A stretch of 7,606 nucleotides of DNA from CAZAQB01 sp964487155 (GTDB lineage Bacteria; Pseudomonadota; Gammaproteobacteria; Nitrococcales; Nitrococcaceae): NCBI GenBank assembly GCA_964487155.1, contig CAZAQB010000157.1, forward strand, positions 1 through 7,606, in the 5' to 3' direction. Shown here one piece after another: positions 1 through 5,690 of this stretch. The notes beneath the pieces are model-generated. The model saw nothing but the letters and a program-made list of their open reading frames with translations. It was not told where the DNA came from and made no database searches. Numbering within the stretch: position 1 is the stretch's first letter; every line of letters starts with the position of its first letter. A program made the position numbers and the translations under genes.

Positions 1-100
1 ACCGATACGCCGCTCCTTCGAAAAGTCCCTTGTGAAACCAATATCCTACGCGATACCAGCACACATTCATGAAATCTTCGGGCTAGCGAGTACCTCGATG

Positions 101-140
101 CCCCGCCGGCGGCCCCGACCGTCAGGGGCCGCCAGTGGGG
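101..140 (-). terminator. Long hairpin downstream of hsp20, terminator-like but without a U-tract
   Basis: A near-perfect inverted repeat lies 7 nt past the hsp20 stop codon. Bases 108-116 pair perfectly with 125-133 (9 bp, 8-nt loop). After one C/A mismatch, 101-106 pairs with 135-140, including one G-T wobble. Read in the hsp20 direction, no run of T follows the stem. It is therefore not a canonical intrinsic terminator; it could protect the 3' end of the mRNA or act together with Rho. The structure is seen in the sequence; the role is inferred. Confidence 0.45.
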
Positions 141-146
141 CGAGTC

Positions 147-584
147 TCAGCCCTCCACCTGAATGCGCCGGGGCTGCAGCTTCTCCTGCTTGGGAATGCT
201 GACTTCCAGCACGCCGTTGGCGGTGCGCGCCGATATGCGCTCGGCGTCCGCCGTGTCCGGCAGGCTGAAGCGCCGGTAGAAGTTGCCGGTGGTGCGCTCC
301 ACCCGCTTGTAGCCCTCCGCCGCCTGCCGGGAAATGGATTCCCGGTGGCCGCGGATGGTGAGCATGCCGTTCTCCATCTGGACGTCGATCTGCTCCGGCG
401 ACACGCCGGGCAGGTCCGCCTCGATGACGAAGCGATCCTGGTCTTCCCGGATGTCCACGGCGGGCACCCAGTCGCTGGTGGCCGGGCTGCTGGTGTCGGG
501 GTCCAGCTGCCCCTCGTAGAGTCGGTTGAGCTCGCCGCCGAGCTGGTTGAGCAGAGTCCAGGGATCCTGACGCCGGATAACCAT
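147..584 (-). CDS. Small heat-shock protein, Hsp20/alpha-crystallin family
   Basis: This is a 145-aa ATP-independent cytoplasmic holdase that binds unfolding proteins and keeps them refoldable for DnaK/ClpB. The N-terminal arm (about 1-38) contains a short hydrophobic stretch near DPWTLLNQL. The alpha-crystallin domain runs from about 39 (WVPAVDI) to 132, with the class motifs FVIEADLPGV (52-61), FYRRFSLP (102-109) and the GVL motif at 124-126. The C-terminal anchoring motif is IQV at 141-143, the I-x-I/V tail that docks on neighbouring dimers. The length is normal for bacterial class A Hsp20 proteins. The start at 584 was chosen because GGAGG lies 8 nt upstream and the family begins this way; an open extension to 863 has no homologous look and runs across both promoters and into rpmB. 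A sigma-32-type promoter precedes it. The family is certain; a symbol such as ibpA or hspA cannot be assigned. Confidence 0.95.
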   Translation of the reverse strand: MVIRRQDPWTLLNQLGGELNRLYEGQLDPDTSSPATSDWVPAVDIREDQDRFVIEADLPGVSPEQIDVQMENGMLTIRGHRESISRQAAEGYKRVERTTGNFYRRFSLPDTADAERISARTANGVLEVSIPKQEKLQPRRIQVEG

Positions 585-589
585 CTGTG

Positions 590-597
590 CTTCCTCC
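590..597 (-). promoter_or_regulatory. Ribosome binding site of hsp20
   Basis: On the minus strand, GGAGGAAG reads just ahead of the ATG at 584, with GGAGG at 597-593 and 8 nt of spacing. This strong Shine-Dalgarno sequence fixes the start of hsp20 and argues against the longer upstream reading frame. Confidence 0.8.
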
Positions 598-632
598 TTC
601 GAGCCTGGAAAGTTGCCTGTCGGCTCTTCGCT

Positions 633-660
633 AGATGGTGTCGAGACGTCCGAAATCAAG
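633..660 (-). promoter_or_regulatory. Sigma-32 (RpoH) heat-shock promoter of hsp20
   Basis: On the minus strand, CTTGATT (660-654) is followed after exactly 13 nt by CACCATCT (640-633). The E. coli RpoH consensus is CTTGAAA, a 13-15 nt spacer, then CCCCATNT. Five of seven -35 positions and all but one specified -10 position match, and the spacing is ideal. The predicted transcript starts near 626, giving a leader of about 40 nt. The position ahead of a heat-shock gene makes a chance match unlikely. No CIRCE-type inverted repeat is seen in the gap, so HrcA control is not indicated. Confidence 0.78.
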
Positions 661-678
661 GCGCGTCGGGGCGAGCGG

Positions 679-707
679 TTGATGGCGGCGGCGCCAACTG
701 GTATAAG
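679..707 (+). promoter_or_regulatory. Sigma-70 promoter of rpmB-rpmG
   Basis: TTGATG (679-684) and TATAAG (702-707) are separated by 17 nt, the optimum for sigma-70. Four of six -35 bases and five of six -10 bases match consensus. The predicted transcript starts near 714, giving a leader of about 55 nt before the rpmB ATG at 769. This suits a constitutive, growth-rate-linked ribosomal protein operon. It is back to back with the hsp20 promoter. Confidence 0.72.
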
Positions 708-768
708 GCCCGTCTTGTCTTCCGGGCGCCTTCGCTGGCGGCCGGGTCTGCAATTCGGGAGAGGGCTG

Positions 769-1005
769 ATGTCCAAGGTCTGCCAGGTGACGGGCAAACA
801 CCCCATCACCGGAAACAACGTTTCCCACTCCAACATCAAGACGCGCCGGCGCTTTCTGCCCAACCTGCGCTACCATCGCTTCTGGGTGGACAGCGAACAG
901 CGCTGGGTGCGGCTGCGGGTTTCTTCCAAGGGCATGCGCATCATCGACAAGCTCGGAATCGACTCGGTGCTGAAGGGTATGCGTGCCCGGGGCGAGCGGG
1001 TCTGA
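769..1005 (+). CDS. rpmB: 50S ribosomal protein L28
   Basis: This 78-aa protein of the large ribosomal subunit matches E. coli L28 in length and almost along its whole sequence. The recognisable stretches are the N-terminal MSKVCQVTGKHPITGNN, the central RRRFLPNLRYHRFWV, and the C-terminal RVSSKGMRIIDKLGID followed by a basic tail ending RARGERV. Only one cysteine is present, so it is the zinc-free form without CxxC pairs. The ATG at 769 has a purine-rich GGGAGAGG a few bases upstream and gives the canonical N-terminus; the open frame back to 613 is not conserved-looking and crosses the promoter. rpmG follows after 19 nt, the usual rpmB-rpmG order in gammaproteobacteria. Confidence 0.98.
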   Translation: MSKVCQVTGKHPITGNNVSHSNIKTRRRFLPNLRYHRFWVDSEQRWVRLRVSSKGMRIIDKLGIDSVLKGMRARGERV

Positions 1006-1024
1006 CCGCCGAGAGGAGGCTGTC

Positions 1025-1180
1025 ATGCGAGACAAGATCAAGCTGGTGTCCAGTGCCGGGACCGGCCACTACTACACCACCACCAAGAACAAGAAGAACA
1101 CGCCCCAGAAGCTGGAGTTCCGCAAGTTCGACCCGGTGGTGCGCAAGCACGTAATGTACAAGGAAGCCAAGATCAAGTAG
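1025..1180 (+). CDS. rpmG: 50S ribosomal protein L33
   Basis: This 51-aa basic protein of the large ribosomal subunit sits near the E site. The sequence MRDKIKLVSSAGTGHYYTTT and the end FDPVVRKHVMYKEAKIK are textbook L33. The protein has no cysteine, so it is the zinc-independent (C-minus) paralog type found in E. coli; it lacks the first four residues of the 55-aa E. coli protein, a common length difference. The start is set by AGGAGG at 1014-1019, five bases ahead of the ATG. It is second in the rpmB-rpmG operon and is followed 20 nt after the stop codon by a strong terminator. Confidence 0.98.
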   Translation: MRDKIKLVSSAGTGHYYTTTKNKKNTPQKLEFRKFDPVVRKHVMYKEAKIK

Positions 1181-1200
1181 GCGCGACGCCGGCCGGGACA

Positions 1201-1255
1201 GCCGCCCTGGCGGCCCGTCGGCCCAACGCCGACCGGCCGCCGGCGGCTTTTTTTT
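1201..1255 (+). terminator. Intrinsic terminator of rpmB-rpmG
   Basis: The region folds into one long hairpin of 19 base pairs. Bases 1201-1206 (GCCGCC) pair with 1242-1247. After a 2-nt bulge (CT, 1207-1208), 1209-1215 pairs with 1235-1241. After one C/C mismatch, 1217-1222 (GTCGGC) pairs with 1228-1233, closing a 5-nt loop (CCAAC). Eight T residues (1248-1255) follow directly. This is a complete Rho-independent terminator and separates the ribosomal operon from the EAL-HDOD gene. Confidence 0.92.
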
Positions 1256-1273
1256 GTGGGCGGATCGCGTCCG

Positions 1274-1302
1274 ATGAAACCGCGCCCGCGCCGGGCTATT
1301 CT
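1274..1302 (+). promoter_or_regulatory. Possible weak sigma-70 promoter of the EAL-HDOD gene
   Basis: ATGAAA (1274-1279) and TATTCT (1297-1302) are 17 nt apart, each matching four of six sigma-70 consensus bases. The gene must have its own promoter because a strong terminator ends just upstream at 1255. This is the best candidate in the 100-nt gap, but matches of this quality occur by chance. Confidence 0.3.
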
Positions 1303-1355
1303 GGGATCCGCCGTGCGGCCGCTCAGGGCCGGCGCCAGGATCCCCGGGACGCCCC

Positions 1356-2576
1356 ATGCAGGACATCTACATCGCCCGCCAGCCCATCTTCGACCGGGCG
1401 CTGAGCGTCTATGGCTACGAGTTGCTGTGCCGGCCGGCCGGCCGCGCCCCGGCGGCAAGCCACAATGGGGATGCCGCCACCTCGGAGGTGATTCTCAACA
1501 CCTTCACCGTGTTCGGCCTGGATGAGCTGGTGGGCGGACGGCTCGCCTTCATCAACCTCACCCGTGCCTTCCTGGTGGACCGACACCCGGTGCCCTTCCC
1601 GCCGGAGCGGGTGGTGCTGGAGGTGCTCGAGGACACCGAGCCCGACGCCGAGCTGCTGGATGCGCTGGACCGCCTGCGCCGCGCCGGCTACCGCATCGCC
1701 CTCGACGACTTCGTCTACCAGCCCCGCCTGGAGCCACTGGTGCGGGCTGCCCATCTGGTGAAAGTGGAGGTGCCGCGCATTCCGCCGGCCGAGCTGGCCG
1801 CCCAGGCGCGCCTGCTGCGCCGGCTCGGGGTGGACCTGCTGGCGGAGAAGGTGGAGACCCAGGGCGTCTTCGAGCAGTGCCGCGACGCCGGCTTCCAGTA
1901 CTTTCAGGGCTTCTTTTTCGAGCGCCCCAGCCTGGTGCGGGGCAGCACCCTGGCGACCCCGCGCCTGCAGGCCCTTAACGTGCTGGCCCGGCTGCAGGCC
2001 CCGGAGCAGGACACCGATGCCCTGGTGGAGCTGATCAGCAACGACCTGGGCCTGAGCTACAAGCTGCTGCGCTACCTGAACTCGCCGCTGTTCCGGGCGC
2101 CGCGGCCGGTGGACTCCATCCGCCGGGCGGTGGTCTACCTGGGTGAGCGGGAGTTGCGCACCTGGGCCTCCCTGATGGCGTTGGCCTCGGTGCCCGGCAA
2201 GCCCCAGGAGCTGGCCACCAGCTTCATGGTGCGGGCCCGGCTGTGCCAGTCCCTGGGCCGGGAGGCGGGCCTGACAGACCCGGACCGCTGTTTCACCGCC
2301 GGACTGTTCTCCGGGCTGGATGCGCTGCTGGATGCCCCGATGGACGAGCTGCTGGCCAAGCTGCCGCTGGCCGAGGGCGTGCGCGAGGCGCTGCTGCACC
2401 GCCAGGGCGAGGTCGGCCGCCTGCTGGAGGCGGTGATCGAGCTGCAGCGCGGCGAGCCAGCCGGCCTTGCGCGGCTGGGCTTCCCGGCAGAGCAGGTCAA
2501 TGCCCTGCACGCCGATGCCATCCGCTGGGCGGAGGCAGTCACCCGCCTGGGCAATGGTCCGGGCGCGGACCACTGA
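1356..2576 (+). CDS. EAL-HDOD domain signalling protein (YuxH-type, possible c-di-GMP phosphodiesterase or receptor)
   Basis: This 406-aa cytoplasmic protein has an EAL domain (about 1-195) followed by an HDOD domain (about 196-390). The opening YIARQPIFDRALSVYGYELL is typical of the YuxH group, where YELL replaces the EAL motif. Residues equivalent to catalytic EAL positions are kept: E22, N68, E89, D117-D118, K136, E164 and Q184. The substrate-gripping loop after DDF reads VYQPRL instead of GTGYSS, and the LKID motif reads VKVE. Such proteins may hydrolyse cyclic di-GMP weakly or only bind it. HDOD domains lack the HD metal ligands and are thought to mediate protein-protein signalling; here the motif stretch DLGLSYKLLRYLNSPLF (230-246) is clear. 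Relatives include Vibrio cholerae CdgJ, which influences motility and biofilm. It stands alone between a terminator and a 187-nt gap. The ATG at 1356 starts the conserved N-terminus, with a weak GGGA 6 nt upstream. Confidence 0.93.
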   Translation: MQDIYIARQPIFDRALSVYGYELLCRPAGRAPAASHNGDAATSEVILNTFTVFGLDELVGGRLAFINLTRAFLVDRHPVPFPPERVVLEVLEDTEPDAELLDALDRLRRAGYRIALDDFVYQPRLEPLVRAAHLVKVEVPRIPPAELAAQARLLRRLGVDLLAEKVETQGVFEQCRDAGFQYFQGFFFERPSLVRGSTLATPRLQALNVLARLQAPEQDTDALVELISNDLGLSYKLLRYLNSPLFRAPRPVDSIRRAVVYLGERELRTWASLMALASVPGKPQELATSFMVRARLCQSLGREAGLTDPDRCFTAGLFSGLDALLDAPMDELLAKLPLAEGVREALLHRQGEVGRLLEAVIELQRGEPAGLARLGFPAEQVNALHADAIRWAEAVTRLGNGPGADH

Positions 2577-2763
2577 CAGCCTGTGAAAGATTCACCCCGC
2601 CGGCCGCGACACTCCCCGAGCGCCCCTGGCGGTGTCGCAAAGAGCCCCGAAATTGCTCTTCGGGCGGGGTCAAGCCCGCGACTCCGTGCACCCCTGTGCT
2701 TTGCCGGCGACGCCTCGGGAACGTCTCGCGGCGGCGGGCGATTCTCTGGCAGGCTCTGAGGCG
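2577..2763 (+). promoter_or_regulatory. Gap before the ABC operon with alternative hairpins
   Basis: No gene is supported here. GTGAA (2583-2587) and TTCAC (2591-2595) form a small hairpin just past the preceding stop. Then AAGAGC/GCTCTT (2640-2645/2655-2660) and CCCGAA/TTCGGG (2646-2651/2659-2664) are mutually exclusive stems, and CGGGC/GCCCG (2661-2665/2674-2678) competes with the second. CCCGAG (2615-2620) could also pair at long range with CTCGGG (2714-2719). No T-run follows, so no intrinsic terminator is present, and I found no convincing promoter boxes. The gap should hold the promoter or leader of the five-gene operon. It matches no riboswitch class I can recognise. Confidence 0.35.
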
Positions 2764-3681
2764 ATGGAACGCGGTGGCGAAGCGCTGCTGCAGGCCCGCG
2801 GCCTTGAGGTGCGCCGGGGGGGCGCTCTGGTGGTTGCCGCCCTGGACCTGGAGCTCTGGCCGGGGGAGGTGGTGGCTCTGCTGGGGCCCAATGGCGCCGG
2901 CAAGTCCAGCCTGCTGGCGGCCCTGGCCGGGGCCCTGCCCGCCACCGGGAGCGTGCAGGTGGTGGGAACCGAGGCGAATGCCCGCCGCCGGCGCCGCCAG
3001 GTGGGCTATCTGCCGGAACGCCCGCCCCTGTACCCGGAGATGACGCCGGTGGGCCACCTGCGCTTCTGCGCCCGGCTGTACGGTCTGCGGGGGGCCGGGG
3101 CCCGCGCCGCGGCGGCCGCGGCCCTGGAGCGCTGCGGGCTTGCGCCGGTGGCGCAGCGCTGCGCCGGGCGGCTGTCCCTGGGCCAGCAGCGCCGGCTCGG
3201 CATTGCCATGGCCCTGGTCCACGAGCCGCCCCTGCTGCTGCTGGACGAGCCCACGGCCGGCCTGGATCCGCGCCAGGTGGAGGGTCTGCTGGAACTGCTC
3301 GCGGGTCTGGGCGGGGAGCGCGGCGTGCTGCTCTCCAGTCACGTGCTGGCGGAGGTGCAGCGCAGCTGCCAGCGGTTGCTGGTGCTGGCCCAGGGGCGGC
3401 TGGTGTACCAGGCGCCGGTGCGCCGGCCGGAAGGTGAAGGGGAGGTGGCGCTCCGACTGGGCGTGCCGGTGAGCCGCGCCGCCCTGGAGGCGGTGTCCGG
3501 GGTGCGGGTGCGCGAGGCGCTGGGGGGCGGCCGCTGGCTGCTGTCCCTGGAGGACGAGGCCGCCGCCGAGCGGCTGCTGGCGGCGGTGCTGGAGGGGGGC
3601 TGGCAGTTGCTGGAGTGGTTGCCGCCGGAGCTCGACCTGGAGCGCCGTTACCTGTCCGTCACCGCCCCGGGGGCTTGCTGA
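2764..3681 (+). CDS. ABC transporter ATP-binding protein (GldA/CcmA-like)
   Basis: This 305-aa cytoplasmic ATPase would energise the membrane complex made with the next two genes. Visible motifs, in order, are Walker A GPNGAGKSS (41-49), the Q-loop region GYLPERPPLYPEMT (81-94), signature LSLGQQRR (137-144), Walker B LLLLDEP (157-163) with catalytic E162, D-loop GLD (166-168) and switch H193 in LLSSH. The Q-loop glutamine is replaced by E85 and the signature is LSLGQ rather than LSGGQ; both are seen in ABC-2 exporters of the GldA/NosF type. After about residue 215 comes a 90-residue C-terminal extension ending DLERRYLSVT, as in multidrug or gliding-type ATPases. The ATG at 2764 precedes the conserved LLQARGLEVRR strand; the frame is open back to a GTG at 2632, but that part looks non-coding. 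The stop overlaps the permease start by one base (TGATG), implying coupled translation. Confidence 0.94.
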   Translation: MERGGEALLQARGLEVRRGGALVVAALDLELWPGEVVALLGPNGAGKSSLLAALAGALPATGSVQVVGTEANARRRRRQVGYLPERPPLYPEMTPVGHLRFCARLYGLRGAGARAAAAAALERCGLAPVAQRCAGRLSLGQQRRLGIAMALVHEPPLLLLDEPTAGLDPRQVEGLLELLAGLGGERGVLLSSHVLAEVQRSCQRLLVLAQGRLVYQAPVRRPEGEGEVALRLGVPVSRAALEAVSGVRVREALGGGRWLLSLEDEAAAERLLAAVLEGGWQLLEWLPPELDLERRYLSVTAPGAC

Positions 3682-4421
3682 TGTGGGTGCTGGCGGGCCG
3701 CGAGCTGCGCGGGCTGTTCGCCCAGCCCCTGGGCTGGCTGCTGCTGGCGCTGTGTCAGGCCGTGGCGGCCTGGTGGTTCCTGCTGCTGATGGAACGCTAC
3801 CAGGAGCGCCTGGAATCCGGGGTGAGCAGTGCGCAGAACCCGCTCGGCGTGACCGACCTGGTGCTGGTGCCCTACTTCGGCGGAGCGCCGCTGCTGGCGC
3901 TGCTGGTGCTGCTCACGGCGGCTCTGAGCCTGCGCCTGGTGGTGCAGGACCGCCGCCAGGGCACGCTGGCCCTGCTGCTGGCCGCACCCCCGGGTGCCGT
4001 GGCGCTGGCGCTCGGCAAGTACCTGGGCAGCCTGGCCTGCGCCGGCCTCGCCCTGGGGCTGTGGTGCCTGATGCCGGCGCTGCTGGTGCCCCTGGCCGGG
4101 GCGGACGCCGGGGTGCTGGCGGCCTGCGCCCTGGGGCTGGGGCTGACCCTGGCCGCGCTGCTGGCCGTGGGCATGCTGGTGTCTTGCCTCAGCGAGCAGC
4201 CCGCCGTCGTGGCGGCGGTCACCACGGCCCTGGGCCTGGTGCTGCTCATGCTGGGCCGGGACGGTGACGGCGTGCTCGGCGCCCTGGGTCTGGTGCCGCG
4301 GCTGCGGGGCTTCCTGTCCGGCACCGTGTCCAGCGCCGACCTGGCCTACTTCGGCGTCCTGATCATCGCACCCCTGGCGCTGGCAGCGCTGCGCCTGCAC
4401 GAGTGGCGAGGCGGACGATGA
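3681..4421 (+). CDS. ABC-2 type permease (GldF/NosY-like)
   Basis: This 246-aa integral inner-membrane protein forms the transmembrane part of the transporter. About six hydrophobic segments are visible: roughly 16-36, 60-86, 106-137, 143-170, 173-191 and 220-238. The short N-terminal stretch WVLAGRELRGLFAQPLGW is the usual amphipathic entry of ABC-2 permeases. The cytoplasmic sequence QDRRQGTLALLLAAPP (89-104) is the family's hallmark linking TM2 to TM3 and contacting the ATPase. The length of about 240-250 residues is typical for GldF-type permeases, which work as dimers. Its ATG shares a base with the ATPase stop codon, and its own stop overlaps the next gene by 4 nt (ATGA). The substrate cannot be deduced; a NosY-like role is disfavoured by the absence of nos genes nearby. 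Confidence 0.92.
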   Translation: MWVLAGRELRGLFAQPLGWLLLALCQAVAAWWFLLLMERYQERLESGVSSAQNPLGVTDLVLVPYFGGAPLLALLVLLTAALSLRLVVQDRRQGTLALLLAAPPGAVALALGKYLGSLACAGLALGLWCLMPALLVPLAGADAGVLAACALGLGLTLAALLAVGMLVSCLSEQPAVVAAVTTALGLVLLMLGRDGDGVLGALGLVPRLRGFLSGTVSSADLAYFGVLIIAPLALAALRLHEWRGGR

Positions 4422-5683
4422 CCTGGGCGCGGCTGGTGGTGGCGGTGCTGCTCCTCGCGCTGGGCGCCGCGGCCTGGACGCTGTCTGCCGAGCCGCTGAC
4501 CTGGCGCTGGGACCGGCGTGCCGGCGCCGACCTGACTCCGGCGACCCAACGCCTGCTCCAGGGCCTGGAGCAGCCGGTAGAGGCCTATGCCTTCGTCGGC
4601 CCCGGTCATCCCCTGCGGGACCGGGTCGCCGGGCTGCTGGAGGCCTACCGCCGCCACTCGCCAGGCATCCAGCTGCACTGGCGGGATCCCCGGGCCCACC
4701 CCGGCGCCGTGCTGGAGCTCGGGGTGCAGCGCGAGGGCGACATCGTGCTGGTGCAGCAGGGCCGAAGCCAGCGCGTGGCGGTACCCACCGAGGCCCGCCT
4801 GAGCCTGGCCCTGGAACGGCTACAGCGCCCGCAACGGCCCCTGGTGGCCTATCTCACGGGTCATGGCGAGCGGCCGCTGCTGGGGGCGGGGCCCGCCTCC
4901 CTCGGGCCTCTGGGCCGCGGCCTGCAACAGCGGGGCTACCGGGTGTTGCCGCTGCCCGCGGAGCAGGCCCGGCGGGACATCCCGGCAGACCTCGCCCTGC
5001 TGGTGGTGGCCGCACCCCGGCGGCCGCTGGCAGCGGACCTGCAAGCGGCCCTGCAGACCTACCTGGCCGCCGGCGGGCGGTTGTTGTGGCTGGCGGATCC
5101 GGATACCGGCAGCCTGGCCACGCCACCGGGCCTCGCCATCCAGCCCCTGCCCGGCATTCTCAGCGACACCCGCTCGGGGGGCGTGCTCGCCCTGGACGAT
5201 CCCCGCAGCCTGCTGCTGGAGCGCCTGCCCGCCCACCCGGTCACCCGCGCCCTGGGTTCGCCGTTGCTGCTGGCCGGGGCCGTGGCGCTGCAGATCCAGG
5301 GCGGCGACTGGCGGGCCGAGCCGCTGCTGGTGGCCGACCGGACGCTGCGGCGGGATGGCGAGCCCGTGGCAGCCCCCCTGCTGGGAGTGGCGCTGAGCCG
5401 GGCCCGGCCGGGCCTGGAGCAGCGTGCCGCGGTGCTCGGTGATGCGGATCTGTTCTCAACGGCCCAGGCGGGCAACGGCGACAACCTGGGTTTCGGCCTG
5501 GCCCTGGTGGACTGGCTGACGCTGGCCGAGGGTTTCCCCGGGCACTTCCAGCGGCCGGCTCCGGACCAGCGCCTGGCCCTGTCCCCGGGGGCAGCCGCCG
5601 CGCTGGGCGGTGGGCTGCTGGTGGGCCTGCCGGGCCTGCTGCTGGCCGGCGCCGCCCGGGCCTGGTGGCGGCGCCGGCACTGA
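4418..5683 (+). CDS. GldG-like ABC transporter auxiliary protein (ABC_transp_aux family)
   Basis: This 421-aa protein is anchored at both ends: an N-terminal transmembrane segment (about 4-22) and a C-terminal one (about 391-412) followed by the basic end WWRRRRH. The large domain between them is probably periplasmic. Recognisable family signatures are RAGADLTPAT (34-43), VAYLTGHGER (143-152), IPADLALLVVAAP (188-200), AGGRLLWLADPDT (218-230) and AVLGDADLF (338-346). They match the uncharacterised auxiliary subunit encoded next to GldA/GldF-type ABC genes, GldG in Bacteroidetes gliding motility. Its biochemical role is unknown; in many bacteria without gliding the same triad occurs. The ATG at 4418 was chosen because it overlaps the permease stop (ATGA) and has GAGG six bases upstream; a GTG at 4403 is the alternative. 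A 7-nt gap separates it from mutM. Confidence 0.88.
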   Translation: MTWARLVVAVLLLALGAAAWTLSAEPLTWRWDRRAGADLTPATQRLLQGLEQPVEAYAFVGPGHPLRDRVAGLLEAYRRHSPGIQLHWRDPRAHPGAVLELGVQREGDIVLVQQGRSQRVAVPTEARLSLALERLQRPQRPLVAYLTGHGERPLLGAGPASLGPLGRGLQQRGYRVLPLPAEQARRDIPADLALLVVAAPRRPLAADLQAALQTYLAAGGRLLWLADPDTGSLATPPGLAIQPLPGILSDTRSGGVLALDDPRSLLLERLPAHPVTRALGSPLLLAGAVALQIQGGDWRAEPLLVADRTLRRDGEPVAAPLLGVALSRARPGLEQRAAVLGDADLFSTAQAGNGDNLGFGLALVDWLTLAEGFPGHFQRPAPDQRLALSPGAAAALGGGLLVGLPGLLLAGAARAWWRRRH

Positions 5684-5690
5684 GCCTGCG

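Noticed and set aside
1..100. Promoter or partial gene in the left edge
   Set aside because: TTGTGA and GATACC-like boxes can be picked out but the spacing and matches are poor, and no frame looks coding.
585..863. Upstream extension of Hsp20 to a start at 863
   Set aside because: It would run through both promoters and into rpmB, and ignores the strong ribosome binding site at 590-597.
135..1154. A 339-aa open frame on the plus strand covering hsp20, rpmB and most of rpmG
   Set aside because: It crosses three confirmed genes and two promoters in a different frame, and its composition is Pro/Arg/Ala-rich.
1323..2573. A 416-aa open frame on the minus strand opposite the EAL-HDOD gene
   Set aside because: The translation is Gln/Gly/Ala/His-rich low-complexity sequence typical of the antisense of a high-GC gene, and it overlaps a gene with clear domains.
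2640..2678. Intrinsic terminator after the EAL-HDOD gene
   Set aside because: Hairpins are possible, but no run of T follows any of them on either strand.
2632..2763. N-terminal extension of the ABC ATPase to the GTG at 2632
   Set aside because: The 44 added residues do not resemble any ABC domain, and the ATG at 2764 gives the usual short lead-in to the first strand.
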